From NCBI RefSeq assembly GCF_013359905.1, contig NZ_JABMCC010000106.1, positions 142,377 to 206,376 on the forward strand: a DNA stretch of 64,000 nt, read 5' to 3'. A program made the translations under genes and the position numbers. Source of the stretch: Paenibacillus taichungensis (GTDB lineage: Bacteria; Bacillota; Bacilli; Paenibacillales; Paenibacillaceae). The notes beneath the pieces are model-generated. The model made no database searches, was not told the DNA's origin, and worked only from the letters and a program-made list of their open reading frames with translations. Shown here piece by piece: positions 45,024 through 55,077 of this stretch (its first letter is position 1; every line of letters begins with the position of its first letter).

Positions 45024-45467
45024 TTAAAAATCATGCACCGTCACACAGAGCTGAATGACAATTCCGAACGGATCACGGACAATTCCATACCCCGGACTAA
45101 ACTCGTTTTGTTCATAAGGCACCAGCACCTTAACCTGCTCATGTTGTACCAGCGAATTATACAGCTCTGTCATCGTACTTTTATCTTTCGATTGAATGCA
45201 TAATGACGTGCTGTTTCCCAGCTGCCACGGTCGACCCGTATCCATTTCTTCCTCAGCAATCATCAATTTGTTTACCCCGATCTGGAGTACCGAATGTGTA
45301 ATATATTCATCCTGCCCTTCAGGATACTCAAACCCTGGATTCATTTCCTTCATCTCTTTGTAATTTTTCTTGAATAACACATTAGCCCCCAGGTACTTCT
45401 CATAAAAAGCAATGGCTGCCGCAGCATCACCATTCATCGACAGAAACGGGATCACTTCAAAATTCAT
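45024..45467 (-). CDS. VOC-family protein, PhnB/YjdN-like
   Basis: 147 aa. Opening FEVIPFLSMNGDAAAAIAFYEKYLGANVLF and later MDTGRPWQLGNSTSLCIQSKD, then ending YGIVRDPFGIVIQLCV match the PhnB-like glyoxalase/VOC group (MAxxYLxFxGnAeEAixFY). Two beta-alpha-beta-beta-beta modules. Catalytic function not known for the group. Divergent from a WYL regulator, so it may be its target. Confidence 0.9.
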   Translation of the reverse strand: MNFEVIPFLSMNGDAAAAIAFYEKYLGANVLFKKNYKEMKEMNPGFEYPEGQDEYITHSVLQIGVNKLMIAEEEMDTGRPWQLGNSTSLCIQSKDKSTMTELYNSLVQHEQVKVLVPYEQNEFSPGYGIVRDPFGIVIQLCVTVHDF

Positions 45468-45555
45468 CTGTATTGCCTCCTTCGTTTGATTGGATTACAC
45501 TGTTTACTATAACGAATAAAGGTGCCAATCTCTGGCACCATTGAGAGGTTCTATT

Positions 45556-46560
45556 ATGAAAAAATCGGAACGAATGAACCAGATGCTGCGCTTTATCAAT
45601 CAAAAACAGCACTTCACCCTGCAAGATCTCATGCAGGAGTTTCAGATATCCAAGAGAACTGCATTACGAGACATCGCGTCATTGGAGGAAATCGGTGCTC
45701 CCATTTATGTCGAATATGGACGTTATGGCGGGTATCGTTTGCTTCAGCAGATGCAGCTGCCCCCCATTTCGTTTAATACGAGTGAGCTTCATGCTCTCTA
45801 CTTTGCGATGCAGGCATTACGCAGCTTTACCAACCTGCCCTTTCAGATCTCTTTTCGTTCCATTCACGAGAAGTTTCTAAGTGCCCTATCCGAAAACCAG
45901 AGACAGGATATTGAACAAATCCAGCATCGGGTCTCTTTCCGACACACCGAGCAAATCCGGGATAGTGAGCATTTGGAATTTCTATTAATGGCCGCTGTTC
46001 AGAATATAGTGATACAGATTACGTATCAACATATTCGCAGCAGTAGTATTAACCCAGATAACAGCTCAAATCCCGATAAAACTAAGCCCAGCATACGCAC
46101 CATTCAGCCCATCGCCCTCTATGCCATGAAAGGCTACTGGTATTGCCAGGCGTATGATCTTGATAAACAGGCCTACCGTGTGTTCAGATGTGACCGAATC
46201 ACCTCGTCTGAGGTGACAGACATCGAACCTATACCACATATTAATGAACTCAATCTACAGGATACCCACTCGTTATGGAAACCATCAGAGAGCGCTATCC
46301 CATTTAAATGTCTGATCAATGAAGCCGGGATTGAGCTGTTCCAGCAAGAACAGTTTCCATCCATGCGGATTATTAACGAATCTGGAACTGATACTGGACA
46401 AACTGGATACTCCTATTTAGTCGGGTCGTATGAAGACCATGAGCTTGAGTTCATCATTCGTTATCTCGCAAGCTTCGGCAAGTCCATTAAGATCTTGGAG
46501 CCAGATCACCTAAAGGAATCCTTACGACAGCACTATCTGGATTTGCTCGACCACATTTAA
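45556..46560 (+). CDS. YafY/YobV-type transcriptional regulator, HTH_11 plus WYL
   Basis: 334 aa from ATG 45556 after GAGAGG. N-terminal HTH (FTLQDLMQEFQISKRTALRDIASLEEIGAPIYVEYGRYGGYRL), WYL domain (NIVIQITYQHI, PIALYAMKGYWYCQAYDLDKQAYRVFRCDRI), with the WYL triad represented by YWYCQAY, and a WCX C-terminal part. Divergent from the VOC gene, 88 bases apart. Confidence 0.92.
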   Translation: MKKSERMNQMLRFINQKQHFTLQDLMQEFQISKRTALRDIASLEEIGAPIYVEYGRYGGYRLLQQMQLPPISFNTSELHALYFAMQALRSFTNLPFQISFRSIHEKFLSALSENQRQDIEQIQHRVSFRHTEQIRDSEHLEFLLMAAVQNIVIQITYQHIRSSSINPDNSSNPDKTKPSIRTIQPIALYAMKGYWYCQAYDLDKQAYRVFRCDRITSSEVTDIEPIPHINELNLQDTHSLWKPSESAIPFKCLINEAGIELFQQEQFPSMRIINESGTDTGQTGYSYLVGSYEDHELEFIIRYLASFGKSIKILEPDHLKESLRQHYLDLLDHI

Positions 46561-46665
46561 CTACCGCCAACAACTAACCATTTGCAATGTGTGCCCGCAA
46601 CAGGAACCAGCATGTAGATGATACCTCCAAAGACCTCATTGCACATCGATATCCATCTTTTTTCG

Positions 46666-47859
46666 TCAAACTCTGGACTCTGATTTATCATGAACTGCTG
46701 GAGAGCTTTTTTTATTGCCTATCGCCAACTGAACTATGATTTGCAGCACGATGATTATAGCCAGACCATAGAACGCTTGAACAAAGCTGCCCGTGGTATC
46801 ATGGAGCCAACCGAGCGCCAGTGGACCGAGCGCGCCCAGAATGTAACCGCCCGATTGAGTCATGGCTGACCAGGCGCTGGCTTCCTGAGCGTTATTCGTC
46901 TCATCAATGGGCAGCATCAGAGCGATCGGAAACAGTCCCCCGGCACCAATGCCGAGTGGGATCGCAGCCAACCAAGGACTGACGGACAGGTTCAGCATTA
47001 AGACTCCTATCAACTCCATTGACGCACATCCAACAAGCCAGAATACACGTCTTTGGTAACGGTGAACGAGCATTGGAATGAATAACGTAGACGGCAATGA
47101 AATTAACGTAAATAACGTTTGGATGCTTCCGGCAGTCTCTTTCGTATATCCCTGGCTCTGGATCGCAGGCGCAAGCCATGCAGTCAATGAATAGAAGATC
47201 GCTGCCATCAGTCCAAAGAACAACGTCAGCACCCATGCTCGACTATTTTTCACTGGAAGAGCTTCAACGTTCACAGTAGAAATCTGCCCCGATTGTCGAT
47301 CTTTTCGTGCTACCAAGGCTAATCTCATCCAGACGGGCAAAGCAATGACGGCGATCAATGCCCAAATCGCTAACGATCCCCTCCACGACCCTCCCAGGAT
47401 ATTTTGAAGGGGAACCGATAATCCAACACTAAAGCTGGCCCCCACGACCATTGCTGTAGAGTAAAGCCCCACCATGGCAGCAACTCGCGTAGGGAAGTAC
47501 TGCTTGATAAAGCTGGACAACAACGGACCAGCCAATGCAATCCCTACACCGGATAGAAATGAAGTAAACATCATCAGAGGCGTTGCACCCACGAACAACC
47601 GCAATGCCGTACCCATTCCAATAAGGATTAATGCCAAAACAATTGCGCCCTCATTCCCCCACCTCCTGCTCAGTTTTACGGAAAATGGAGCGAATATACC
47701 CATACATAATACGGGAAGCGTAGTTAACAGACTTGCAGTAATTCCGCTAATACCTAGATCACTTTGTATGGTACTCATTAGTGGTGAAATGGATGTAATG
47801 GGTGGTCGCAAATTCAATGAAGCCAGAATAAGCGCCAGAACGATATAAAATAGTTTCAC
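46666..47859 (-). CDS. CynX/NimT-family MFS transporter
   Basis: 397 aa from a GTG start after GAGGTGAT. The opening LASLNLRPPITSISPLMSTIQSDLGISGITASLLTTLPVLCMGIFAPF is characteristic of the cyanate/2-nitroimidazole transporter group (-NLR-----V-P-L--I---G-S-----L-T-P---------P). Twelve helices. Substrate unknown. Divergent from the LysR gene at 48021, which probably regulates it. Confidence 0.92.
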   Translation of the reverse strand: MKLFYIVLALILASLNLRPPITSISPLMSTIQSDLGISGITASLLTTLPVLCMGIFAPFSVKLSRRWGNEGAIVLALILIGMGTALRLFVGATPLMMFTSFLSGVGIALAGPLLSSFIKQYFPTRVAAMVGLYSTAMVVGASFSVGLSVPLQNILGGSWRGSLAIWALIAVIALPVWMRLALVARKDRQSGQISTVNVEALPVKNSRAWVLTLFFGLMAAIFYSLTAWLAPAIQSQGYTKETAGSIQTLFTLISLPSTLFIPMLVHRYQRRVFWLVGCASMELIGVLMLNLSVSPWLAAIPLGIGAGGLFPIALMLPIDETNNAQEASAWSAMTQSGGYILGALGPLALGWLHDTTGSFVQAFYGLAIIIVLQIIVQLAIGNKKSSPAVHDKSESRV

Positions 47860-48020
47860 TATGGATCACCTCATGTATTGTTATATAGCTGCATTCACTA
47901 ATGATCCAGGCTGTAGATCTTTTTGTGGTGCAAGACTAGTATAGAAGTATTAAGATGATTGAACAATACAATAGTTTCTATTAAAATGATTATAAAAACC
48001 AATGATATGAGGAGAAGCAT

Positions 48021-48902
48021 ATGGAAATTCGCCAAATGGAGAACTTTATCGTCGTTTGTGAGGAACTCCATTTTACACGTGCAGCAGATAAAATCGGCAT
48101 TTCTCAACCTACCTTGAGTCAACAGATTCGAGCGTTGGAGGATGAGTTGGGCGTTCCCTTGTTCGACCGGGTAGGCAAAAAGATTGTGATGACGCAGGCG
48201 GGAACGCTATTTCTAGAGCACTGTGTACAAATGGTTCGTCATTTACAGAATACCCAAGATGCATTAGCTGAATTCCGCAATGATCAACGAGGCAAGCTGG
48301 TGATTGGTGTCCTACCCTCCGATTTGGACTACCGTCTTACTCCATTACTCGTTAATTTTCATGCCCATTTTCCCAAGGTAAAATTAAAGGTTGTTTCTTC
48401 GATTTATGTACTGAATCAAGTGTTGGATAACGAAGTCGACATCGGCATCGAGCTCACTTCCATCTCTGATGATCGTCTTGTCCGCATTCCTTTGTGCAGC
48501 GAAGAATATGTACTCGTCGTTTCGGAGAACCACGCTTGGGCTGAACGAAATGAGATTGGAATTAAGGAATTGCGCGATATTCAGACCGTAATGTTTCCGG
48601 AAGGATTCACGGGCAGAGAACTGGTTGATGGCTATTGCCGCAAATATGGCTTTACCTTGAATACAATCATGGAGACAAGTTCGGCAACCTCCATTATTAG
48701 TCTTGTCAAAGCTAACGTTGGCGGAACAGTGCTGCCATATCCACTGATCAAGGCAATGAATGAACCAACACTACGCAGCATCCGAATTACGGACGATGCC
48801 CCTTACCGTCATTTTGAGATCATTCATCGGTCCGACCGTTACCTGACCCAATCTGCCAAAGCATTTATTGAGAAAACCATTGATTATTTTAATCAAGGAT
48901 AA
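48021..48902 (+). CDS. LysR-family transcriptional regulator, CynR-like
   Basis: 293 aa, start ATG after AGGAGAAG. N-terminal HTH MEIRQMENFIVVCEELHFTRAADKIGISQPTLSQQIRALEDELG followed by the two-lobed effector domain (GKLVIGVLPSDLDYRLTPLL, VLVVSENHAWAERN, SIISLVKANVGGTVLPYPLI). Divergent from the CynX/NimT-like transporter and 22 bases before a VOC gene, so both are candidate targets. Confidence 0.94.
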   Translation: MEIRQMENFIVVCEELHFTRAADKIGISQPTLSQQIRALEDELGVPLFDRVGKKIVMTQAGTLFLEHCVQMVRHLQNTQDALAEFRNDQRGKLVIGVLPSDLDYRLTPLLVNFHAHFPKVKLKVVSSIYVLNQVLDNEVDIGIELTSISDDRLVRIPLCSEEYVLVVSENHAWAERNEIGIKELRDIQTVMFPEGFTGRELVDGYCRKYGFTLNTIMETSSATSIISLVKANVGGTVLPYPLIKAMNEPTLRSIRITDDAPYRHFEIIHRSDRYLTQSAKAFIEKTIDYFNQG

Positions 48903-48924
48903 GTTCAGAGGGAGAGTGACTTGA

Positions 48925-49599
48925 ATGCAAATAAAAGAGGTTAATTTGTTCACCCATCAAATGGAGGCCATGAAGCAGTTTTACGGTACGTTACTGGAGT
49001 TGGAGCTACTGGATGAGAGTGCATCATCCGTATCGTTCCGCACAGGAAATTCGGTCCTTTCATTTCAGCACGCTCCTGATCAGGAAAAGCCCTTCTATCA
49101 TGTGGCATTTACGATTCCGACAAACCAACTTGCTGAAGCAAAGAAATGGGTTCAAGATCGAAACATTCCTTTGCTTTCTAAAGATGATAAAGATGAGTTC
49201 TATTTCCCCTACTGGGACGCAACAGCTATCTATTTCTATGACCCGAATGGTAATTTGATGGAGTTCATCGCCCACCATTCGTTGGATAATGTAGTCGAAG
49301 GTAACTTTGATTCCAGGCAGCTGCTATGCATTAGCGAGATCGGCCTGCCTGTCGATGATGTACCCGATACCATAAGCAAAATGAATGGACAGTATCACCT
49401 TGAACCCTTTGCCGGAGACGGAAAACAATTTGCCCCCATCGGGGACGCGGAAGGCATGTTTATTGTAATTGACAAAGAGACGCCATGGTTCCCAGACGGA
49501 CGCAATCCCGGGGTATTCGCCACGGAGGTAAAAGTTGAAACTGGGCAACCCGGTAGTCTACGTATACAGAACGGTCTGTATTCCATTGTTTCGATTTGA
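48925..49599 (+). CDS. VOC-family protein with a degenerate second half
   Basis: 224 aa. Residues 1-115 form a complete VOC module (EVNLFTHQMEAMKQFYGTLLELELL, HVAFTIPTNQLAEAKKWV, WDATAIYFYDPNGNLMEFIAHH), with metal ligands His and Glu in place. Residues 130-224 retain a partial second module (ISEIGLPVDDVPDTISKM, APIGDAEGMFIVIDKETPWFPD). It could be a ring-cleaving dioxygenase relative or a glyoxalase-type protein. In operon with the LysR gene. Start ATG after GAGGGAGAG. Confidence 0.9.
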   Translation: MQIKEVNLFTHQMEAMKQFYGTLLELELLDESASSVSFRTGNSVLSFQHAPDQEKPFYHVAFTIPTNQLAEAKKWVQDRNIPLLSKDDKDEFYFPYWDATAIYFYDPNGNLMEFIAHHSLDNVVEGNFDSRQLLCISEIGLPVDDVPDTISKMNGQYHLEPFAGDGKQFAPIGDAEGMFIVIDKETPWFPDGRNPGVFATEVKVETGQPGSLRIQNGLYSIVSI

Positions 49600-49642
49600 T
49601 GTTAGAGTGTACTGAATGATAAGCTCAATAGGGACGTGAGGC

Positions 49643-50008
49643 TCAATACTTGCCAAAACCATCCTCACAAGTGATATCCGCCTTAAGAATATCGTACAGA
49701 TTTTGTTTGGAATTCTCTAATTTTTTCTGTGCCTCTTCAATTTCTGTTATTTTCGCTTGGATAACGCTTGCTTGTTCATTACTTGAAAATCCCTGTTTAG
49801 AGATCATAGATTGGATCTCATGGATCGTAAAACCAACAGCTAAACATTGTTTAACTACTTCCAGATGCTGAATAATGCTCTGGGCATATACCCGATAGTT
49901 ATTTTTATCTCTCAGTATATGTTCATCCGTGATAATACCTATCTTCTCATAATAACGAATAGTGGATATCGGAAGGTTTACACTCTTGGCTACTTCACTA
50001 ATTTTCAT
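49643..50008 (-). CDS. MerR-family regulator (121 aa)
   Basis: MerR winged HTH KISEVAKSVNLPISTIRYYEKIGIITDEHILRDKNNYRVY, then HLEVVKQCLAVGFTIHEIQSMI and a coiled-coil dimer helix (ITEIEEAQKKLENSKQNLYDIL). The only Cys are CLAVG and the C-terminal CEDGF, with no clear metal site; resembles YyaN/AdhR-type members. Divergent from the decayed nitroreductase remnant, which was probably its target. Confidence 0.9.
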   Translation of the reverse strand: MKISEVAKSVNLPISTIRYYEKIGIITDEHILRDKNNYRVYAQSIIQHLEVVKQCLAVGFTIHEIQSMISKQGFSSNEQASVIQAKITEIEEAQKKLENSKQNLYDILKADITCEDGFGKY

Positions 50009-50123
50009 ATGGATCGCCCTCGTTTCTTTTTCTTGCTATAAAGTATACTTCATAGTTTACAATCCTCATAGTGAGACGGATTGAGGTAACCCCATAACCC
50101 ACTCTCACCAATATTAGATATGA

Positions 50124-50660
50124 GGAGAGATACTGGCGAAAGCTTCACGTGCCCCTTCGGCGATTAACATGCAACCGTGGCGTTTTCTTGTCATCGACAG
50201 TGCTGAAGGCAAAGAGAAGCTTGCACCACTAGCCTCTTTTAACCAGACACAGGCACTAACGTCCTCGGCTGTCATTGCCGTGTTTTACGATGCCAATAAC
50301 GTTGAATACATGGAAGAGATTTTCAATAAATCAGTGGAACTTGGATACATGCCACAAGACATCATGGATATGCAAATGCAACAGGTAAAACCTTATTATG
50401 CGAACATAAACGCATCCGAACTACGTGATATTAATCTCATTGACTCAGGTCTCATATCCATGCAACTCATGCTCGTTGCCCGTGCCCATGGCTATGATAC
50501 GAACCCTATGGCCGGCTATGATAAAGACCAGATCTCTGAAGCCTTCGGACTAGATAAAGAGCGTTTCCAGCCCGTGATGTTGATCTCCATAGGTAAAGCA
50601 GCCAAAGATGGCTACCCTTCCTATCGTCTCCCAGTTGAAACGATTACGACTTGGGCGTAA
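50124..50660 (+). pseudogene. 5'-truncated nitroreductase remnant
   Basis: The frame open from 50124 encodes ILAKASRAPSAINMQPWRFLVI and the rest of a nitroreductase-like flavoprotein (DLEDI-like IDSGLISMQLMLVARAHGYDTNPMAGYD, PVMLISIGKAAKDGYPSYRLPV). The first ATG (50169) lies inside the conserved APSxxNxQPW motif, and the N-terminal FMN-binding RR-IR segment is missing, cut by TGA at 50121. Bases 50071-50123 may hold its traces in other frames. Probably not functional; 163 aa could still be made from ATG 50169. Confidence 0.75.
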
Positions 50661-51009
50661 CCATAGTAAATTCTAAAACAAACATGAAAATGGAAAACTC
50701 TAATTATGAGCACCTTTTTAAACTCATTTCAATTTATCCTGTTGCTCGTGGGTATTACCGTTAGAAACTAAAACTAATCGTGCAGAGAGTCTTTAAGATG
50801 TATTATCTCTGGATTAAAGATTTATGTTCATATAACAATGAAAATTAATTAATTCCATTCGAAAACAGATAAAATTTCTGTTCGGCCCCTATAACCAGAG
50901 TGCTTACCCTATAAACTTTGCTTCAGTCAAAGGATTTCATAAATGTGCCCTCTACTGATTTCGACATAGGAATTTTAACGTTAGATTCATAATGGAAAGG
51001 TTCATAACA
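50661..51009. other. Gap without a gene
   Basis: AT-rich. A 21-codon frame from ATG 50706 (MSTFLNSFQFILLLVGIT) reads like the start of a membrane protein but is cut by a stop; I treat it as possible decay rather than a gene. Nothing else is seen before the glmS terminator. Confidence 0.45.
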
Positions 51010-51048
51010 AAAAGGGGTCCTAATGACAACTGTCATCAGGACCCTTTT
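51010..51048 (-). terminator. glmS terminator
   Basis: On the minus strand GGGTCCTGATGACA pairs with TGTCATTAGGACCC (one G-T type mismatch), then CTTTTTG. Confidence 0.93.
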
Positions 51049-51088
51049 AATATAAACTTATATAATAATATAAGAAATTAACAATCCC

Positions 51089-52921
51089 TTACTCTACCGT
51101 TACACTTTTCGCCAGGTTACGTGGTTTATCCACATCGTGACCTAGTGCCAGGGAAGCGTAGTATGCCAGTAATTGCAATGCTACAACGGACAGAGCCGGG
51201 CTGAGCAGTGGCAACGTCTTAGGAATCGCAAACGCTTGGTCAACGGATTTCAGCAATGGTGCTACGTGCTCTTCGTACGTAATTGCCAGTACGTCTGCGC
51301 CACGTGCTTTCACTTCTTTGATGTTGCTCACAGTTTTCTCCAGCACGTTCTCCTGCGTTGCCAAAGCAATGACAGGGATACCGTCCTCGATCAATGCGAG
51401 CGTACCATGTTTCAACTCACCCGCAGCATACGCTTCGGAGTGAATATAAGAGATCTCTTTCAGTTTCAACGATCCTTCTTGTGCTACTGCATAGTCCAGA
51501 CCGCGGCCGATGAAGAAGAGATGTTCATGTTTGGAGATTTGTTCTGCATATCCTTTAATAGCTTCCGCTTGCTCCAGCATGGATTCAACTTGCTCAGGCA
51601 ATGCTTGCATTGCTGCCAGCGTGTGAGCAATCTCTTCTGCTGTTTGTGTGCCGCGAACTTGTGCAAGGTACAGACCCAGCAGGTTGAACGCGATCAATTG
51701 CGAAGTGTACGCTTTGGTGGAAGCTACTGCAATTTCCGGTCCTGCCAGTGTTGCAATCACATCGTCCGCATCACGTGCAATGGAGCTACCTACAACGTTA
51801 GTGATGGCGAGTACATGTGCACCATTTGACTGTGCTTCACGCAGTGCAGCAAGTGTATCAGCCGTTTCACCGGATTGGCTCACCACGATCACAAGTGTAT
51901 CTTTGCTTACGATCGGGGAACGATAGCGGTATTCGGAAGCAACATCTGTTTCAACCGGAATACGTACCAATTGCTCAATCACTGTACGTCCAACCAGACC
52001 TGCATGGTACGCTGTACCACAAGCGATGATTTGAACGTTACGGATATTTTTAATTTGTTCTTCAGTCATTTTCAACTCAGGAAGTTGAACCTTTTTGCTT
52101 TCATTATCGATGCGACCCAGCATTGTATCACGATATGCTTTTGGTTGCTCATGAATTTCTTTCAGCATGAAGTGCTCGAATCCGCCTTTTTCTGCGGTTA
52201 CAGCATCCCAATCGACACGAATCATTTCCCGAGAAATAAAGTTACCTTCAATCGTCATCAATTCGACAGCATCATGTGTCAATACAGCCATCTCACCATC
52301 ATTCAGAATGTACACGTTACGTGTATGTTCCAGAATTGCCGGGATGTCGGAACCAATGAAGTTCTCGCCTTCACCAATACCAATAATCAATGGGCTTGCT
52401 TGACGCACAGCTACGAGTTTCTCAGGCTCATGCTCTGTCAATACACCCAGTGCGAATGCGCCACGCAACAACGTGATCACTTTTTGCACTGTTTTAACGA
52501 TATCACCATTGTATTCACGTGCGATCAGGTGAGAAATAACTTCAGTATCTGTCTCGGAAGTGAACGTGTGACCTTGAGCCATCAATTCGTCCTTCAGATC
52601 CAGGTAGTTCTCAATAATACCGTTATGCACAACAGAGAACTTCTGGCTTCCATCCGTGTGTGGATGAGAGTTCTCATCAGATGGTTTACCATGAGTTGCC
52701 CAACGTGTGTGTCCGATTCCGGCATTACCTACCAGTGGTGCACCATCCAGCTTAGCTTCAAGGTTCGCAAGACGACCAAGAGCTTTCGTGATTTGCAGAC
52801 CTTCCGGTGTGAATACCGCGATACCTGCAGAATCATAACCACGATACTCGAGTTTCTTCAAGCCTTCGACCAATACCGATTGAGTGTTCTTATTACCAAT
52901 ATATCCAACAATACCGCACAT
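51089..52921 (-). CDS. glmS: Glutamine:fructose-6-phosphate aminotransferase (isomerizing)
   Basis: 610 aa, start ATG after GGAGGAAATAAACT. Makes glucosamine-6-phosphate from fructose-6-phosphate and glutamine, first step to UDP-GlcNAc. The N-terminal glutaminase begins CGIVGYIGNKNTQSVLVEGL with catalytic Cys2; GHTRWATHGKPSDENSHPH is present. Two SIS domains follow (IIACGTAYHAGLVGR, VVSQSGETADTLAAL, FFIGRGLDYAVAQEG, KELKHGTLALI-like segment) and the C-terminal PRNLAKSVTVE. Length matches the family. Controlled by its own promoter and a glmS ribozyme in its leader. Confidence 0.98.
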   Translation of the reverse strand: MCGIVGYIGNKNTQSVLVEGLKKLEYRGYDSAGIAVFTPEGLQITKALGRLANLEAKLDGAPLVGNAGIGHTRWATHGKPSDENSHPHTDGSQKFSVVHNGIIENYLDLKDELMAQGHTFTSETDTEVISHLIAREYNGDIVKTVQKVITLLRGAFALGVLTEHEPEKLVAVRQASPLIIGIGEGENFIGSDIPAILEHTRNVYILNDGEMAVLTHDAVELMTIEGNFISREMIRVDWDAVTAEKGGFEHFMLKEIHEQPKAYRDTMLGRIDNESKKVQLPELKMTEEQIKNIRNVQIIACGTAYHAGLVGRTVIEQLVRIPVETDVASEYRYRSPIVSKDTLVIVVSQSGETADTLAALREAQSNGAHVLAITNVVGSSIARDADDVIATLAGPEIAVASTKAYTSQLIAFNLLGLYLAQVRGTQTAEEIAHTLAAMQALPEQVESMLEQAEAIKGYAEQISKHEHLFFIGRGLDYAVAQEGSLKLKEISYIHSEAYAAGELKHGTLALIEDGIPVIALATQENVLEKTVSNIKEVKARGADVLAITYEEHVAPLLKSVDQAFAIPKTLPLLSPALSVVALQLLAYYASLALGHDVDKPRNLAKSVTVE

Positions 52922-53184
52922 AGTTTATTTCCTCCGTTTGTATATGAATACTGTGTCACGAAGAGAAACAGGCTGGCACGGCATATCGAAAAAATGAAAA
53001 TGATTGCCTAACGTATCATGAAAACTTTCAATTATTCAATTATCAATGATCAGAGCAGCCTCTTGCCGCTCCGCAGTCATAAGCTGTTATTAGATGCAAT
53101 CATGAATGTACATCATTTTCCCGTCCGCGCACTGTTCACGCTCTTCGCGCACATTCATTTGAATTTTAGTTGAATCTTGCACCT
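52922..53184 (-). other. Part of the glmS leader between ribozyme and start codon
   Basis: About 260 transcribed bases after the ribozyme. I see no reading frame with support and no second well-defined structure; the ribosome site of glmS lies at its end. Confidence 0.6.
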
Positions 53185-53390
53185 ACCGGCGCGTTGTGTG
53201 GACAGTCACCCATCCATTTTCCGCAATCCGGTTTACGGCTCTGGTGCATCACCGGGAGGTCCCCGCCGAACAATCCGAACACCTCCACCTCGTCAGCTTG
53301 ATTGCCGTCGATCTTGCTCAGTAACATCTTTATTGTTTCAAGATTAGTACTGATCAAAATCCTTCCCGCGCAACTTCAAGCTCTGGCGCT
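53185..53390 (-). ncRNA. glmS ribozyme: glmS ribozyme / riboswitch
   Basis: On the minus strand the 5' end reads AGCGCCAGAGCTTGAAGT, the conserved start of the ribozyme; self-cleavage is expected between A at 53390 and G at 53389. Downstream are GACGAGGTGGAGGTGTTC and TTCGGCGGGGACCTCCCGG (pseudoknot core and GlcN6P site), and GGGTGACTGTCCACACAACG (P4 region). Binding of GlcN6P triggers cleavage and mRNA decay, giving feedback on glmS. The 5' boundary is firm; the 3' boundary is approximate. Confidence 0.93.
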
Positions 53391-53446
53391 TGTGTAACTA
53401 GTACCTTACGATCCTCACTTTCTGTGTCTGAATGACGACTCCACTC

Positions 53447-53475
53447 ATTATATGCACGTCAGGTTCATTTTGCAA
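53447..53475 (-). promoter_or_regulatory. glmS promoter, sigma-A type
   Basis: -35 TTGCAA (53475-53470), 17-base spacer, -10 TATAAT (53452-53447). Transcription would start near 53440, about 50 bases before the ribozyme cleavage site. Confidence 0.85.
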
Positions 53476-53663
53476 TGGAGCAAAGTACCTGTGACAATTT
53501 CGGCATATTTACCCACAATCCCGACCGGATAAACAGACCCATGGTCTCACTAGGCCGGGACGTAGGAATATGGGTTTGTATGGCATAAACCCTGTTAGAT
53601 TAAACCTTATGAGACAGTGATTCCCTTGAAACAACCGTGTTTGGAAGGCCTATAGATCAGGTC

Positions 53664-55004
53664 CTATACCAGTTCTTTTTGCACAACATCTGCAATTTGA
53701 GATACGAATTGTTCAAGTTCATCTTTATCTGGTCCTTCCGCCATAACGCGGATCAGGGATTCGGTCCCGGACGCACGAACAAGTACACGTCCATTATCGC
53801 CCAGATGCTGCTCTACTGTAGCAATGGCTTGCTCAATCGCGGAATTGCCCTCGTATTTACTCTTATCTTCAACACGCACGTTCACCAATACTTGTGGATA
53901 CTGGGTCATCAGCGCCTTAAGTTCACTCAGTTTTTTACTGGAAGCCTTCATCGTGTCCACAAGCTGAATCGCTGTCAGCATGCCGTCGCCTGTTGTGTTG
54001 TAATCCAAGAAAATAACATGACCGGATTGCTCTCCACCCAGGTTATAACCCCCACGGCGCATTTCTTCCATCACATAACGGTCACCCACAGCAGTCTTAG
54101 CTGTTTTCAGTGCCAGTTTCTCCGTTGCTTTGTAGAATCCGATGTTACTCATTACGGTAGATACCACGGTACTGTCTTTCAGCTTGCCTGCACGATTCAT
54201 CGCATCACCACAGATGCACAGAATGAAGTCACCATCAACCTCAGCTCCTGTCTCATCAATAGCAATAAGACGATCCGCATCCCCGTCAAAAGCAAGGCCC
54301 AGATCCGCATTATGTTTCAGCACCTCTTGTTTTAAATGCTCCGGATGAGTTGATCCGCATTGCTCATTGATATTCAGGCCGTTAGGCTCAGCGCCAATGG
54401 CAATGACTTCTGCACCAAGTTCTCTGAACAACTTGGGTGCCAGCTCATAAGCTGCTCCGTTAGCACAGTCCAGAACAATTTTGAGTCCTGAGAACGATTC
54501 ATTTACCGTTGTTTTCAGGTAGTCCAAATAGCGATAACGGGATTCTTCATCCACAGTAACGGTCCCCAAACCACCACCTACAGGGCGCGGCAATTGATCC
54601 GTTTCTGCATCCATCAGTTCTTCAATCCGGTTCTCCGTCTCATCGGACAGCTTGAAGCCATCTCCCCCGAAAAATTTAATTCCATTATCCTCAACCGGAT
54701 TGTGAGAAGCCGAGATCATTACCCCTGCATCGGCTTTCAGCAGACGAGCAATATACGCCACTCCAGGAGTGGATACAACACCCAGACGAATTACATCGGC
54801 GCCAATGGACAGCAAACCTGCAACCAGTGCGGATTCCAGCATAAGGCCCGAGATTCGGGTATCCATACCAATAACCACTTTCGGTCTTTCCACACCGCCT
54901 GCAAGCACATAACCACCACAACGTCCGATGCTGTAAGCCAGCTCCGCCGTTAATTCTTTATTGGCAACACCTCTTACGCCGTCTGTACCAAAATATTTCC
55001 CCAT
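53664..55004 (-). CDS. glmM: Phosphoglucosamine mutase
   Basis: 446 aa, start ATG after GAAGGAG. Converts GlcN-6-P to GlcN-1-[25 protein letters not shown] at the N-terminus, catalytic phospho-Ser100 in [20 protein letters not shown], Mg-binding [14 protein letters not shown], sugar-binding GGEQSGHVI, and phosphate loop [16 protein letters not shown]. All elements complete. Downstream of cdaR and upstream of glmS, the conserved order in Bacilli. Confidence 0.98.
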   Translation of the reverse strand: MGKYFGTDGVRGVANKELTAELAYSIGRCGGYVLAGGVERPKVVIGMDTRISGLMLESALVAGLLSIGADVIRLGVVSTPGVAYIARLLKADAGVMISASHNPVEDNGIKFFGGDGFKLSDETENRIEELMDAETDQLPRPVGGGLGTVTVDEESRYRYLDYLKTTVNESFSGLKIVLDCANGAAYELAPKLFRELGAEVIAIGAEPNGLNINEQCGSTHPEHLKQEVLKHNADLGLAFDGDADRLIAIDETGAEVDGDFILCICGDAMNRAGKLKDSTVVSTVMSNIGFYKATEKLALKTAKTAVGDRYVMEEMRRGGYNLGGEQSGHVIFLDYNTTGDGMLTAIQLVDTMKASSKKLSELKALMTQYPQVLVNVRVEDKSKYEGNSAIEQAIATVEQHLGDNGRVLVRASGTESLIRVMAEGPDKDELEQFVSQIADVVQKELV

Positions 55005-55077
55005 GATCTAACTCCTTCTATTCGCATCATATAAGAGCATAAACGTTATTTTTAAAATTCTGATCTGAACATTTTCT

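Noticed and set aside
50706..50771. 21-codon frame resembling the start of a membrane protein
   Set aside because: Weak ribosome site and immediate stop; at best a decayed remnant.
51875..53011. 378-codon plus-strand frame opposite glmS
   Set aside because: Antisense shadow of a highly conserved enzyme; no start signal and no protein-like composition.
53166..53357. 63-codon frame in the glmS leader
   Set aside because: Coincides with the glmS ribozyme; RNA structure explains the conserved bases.
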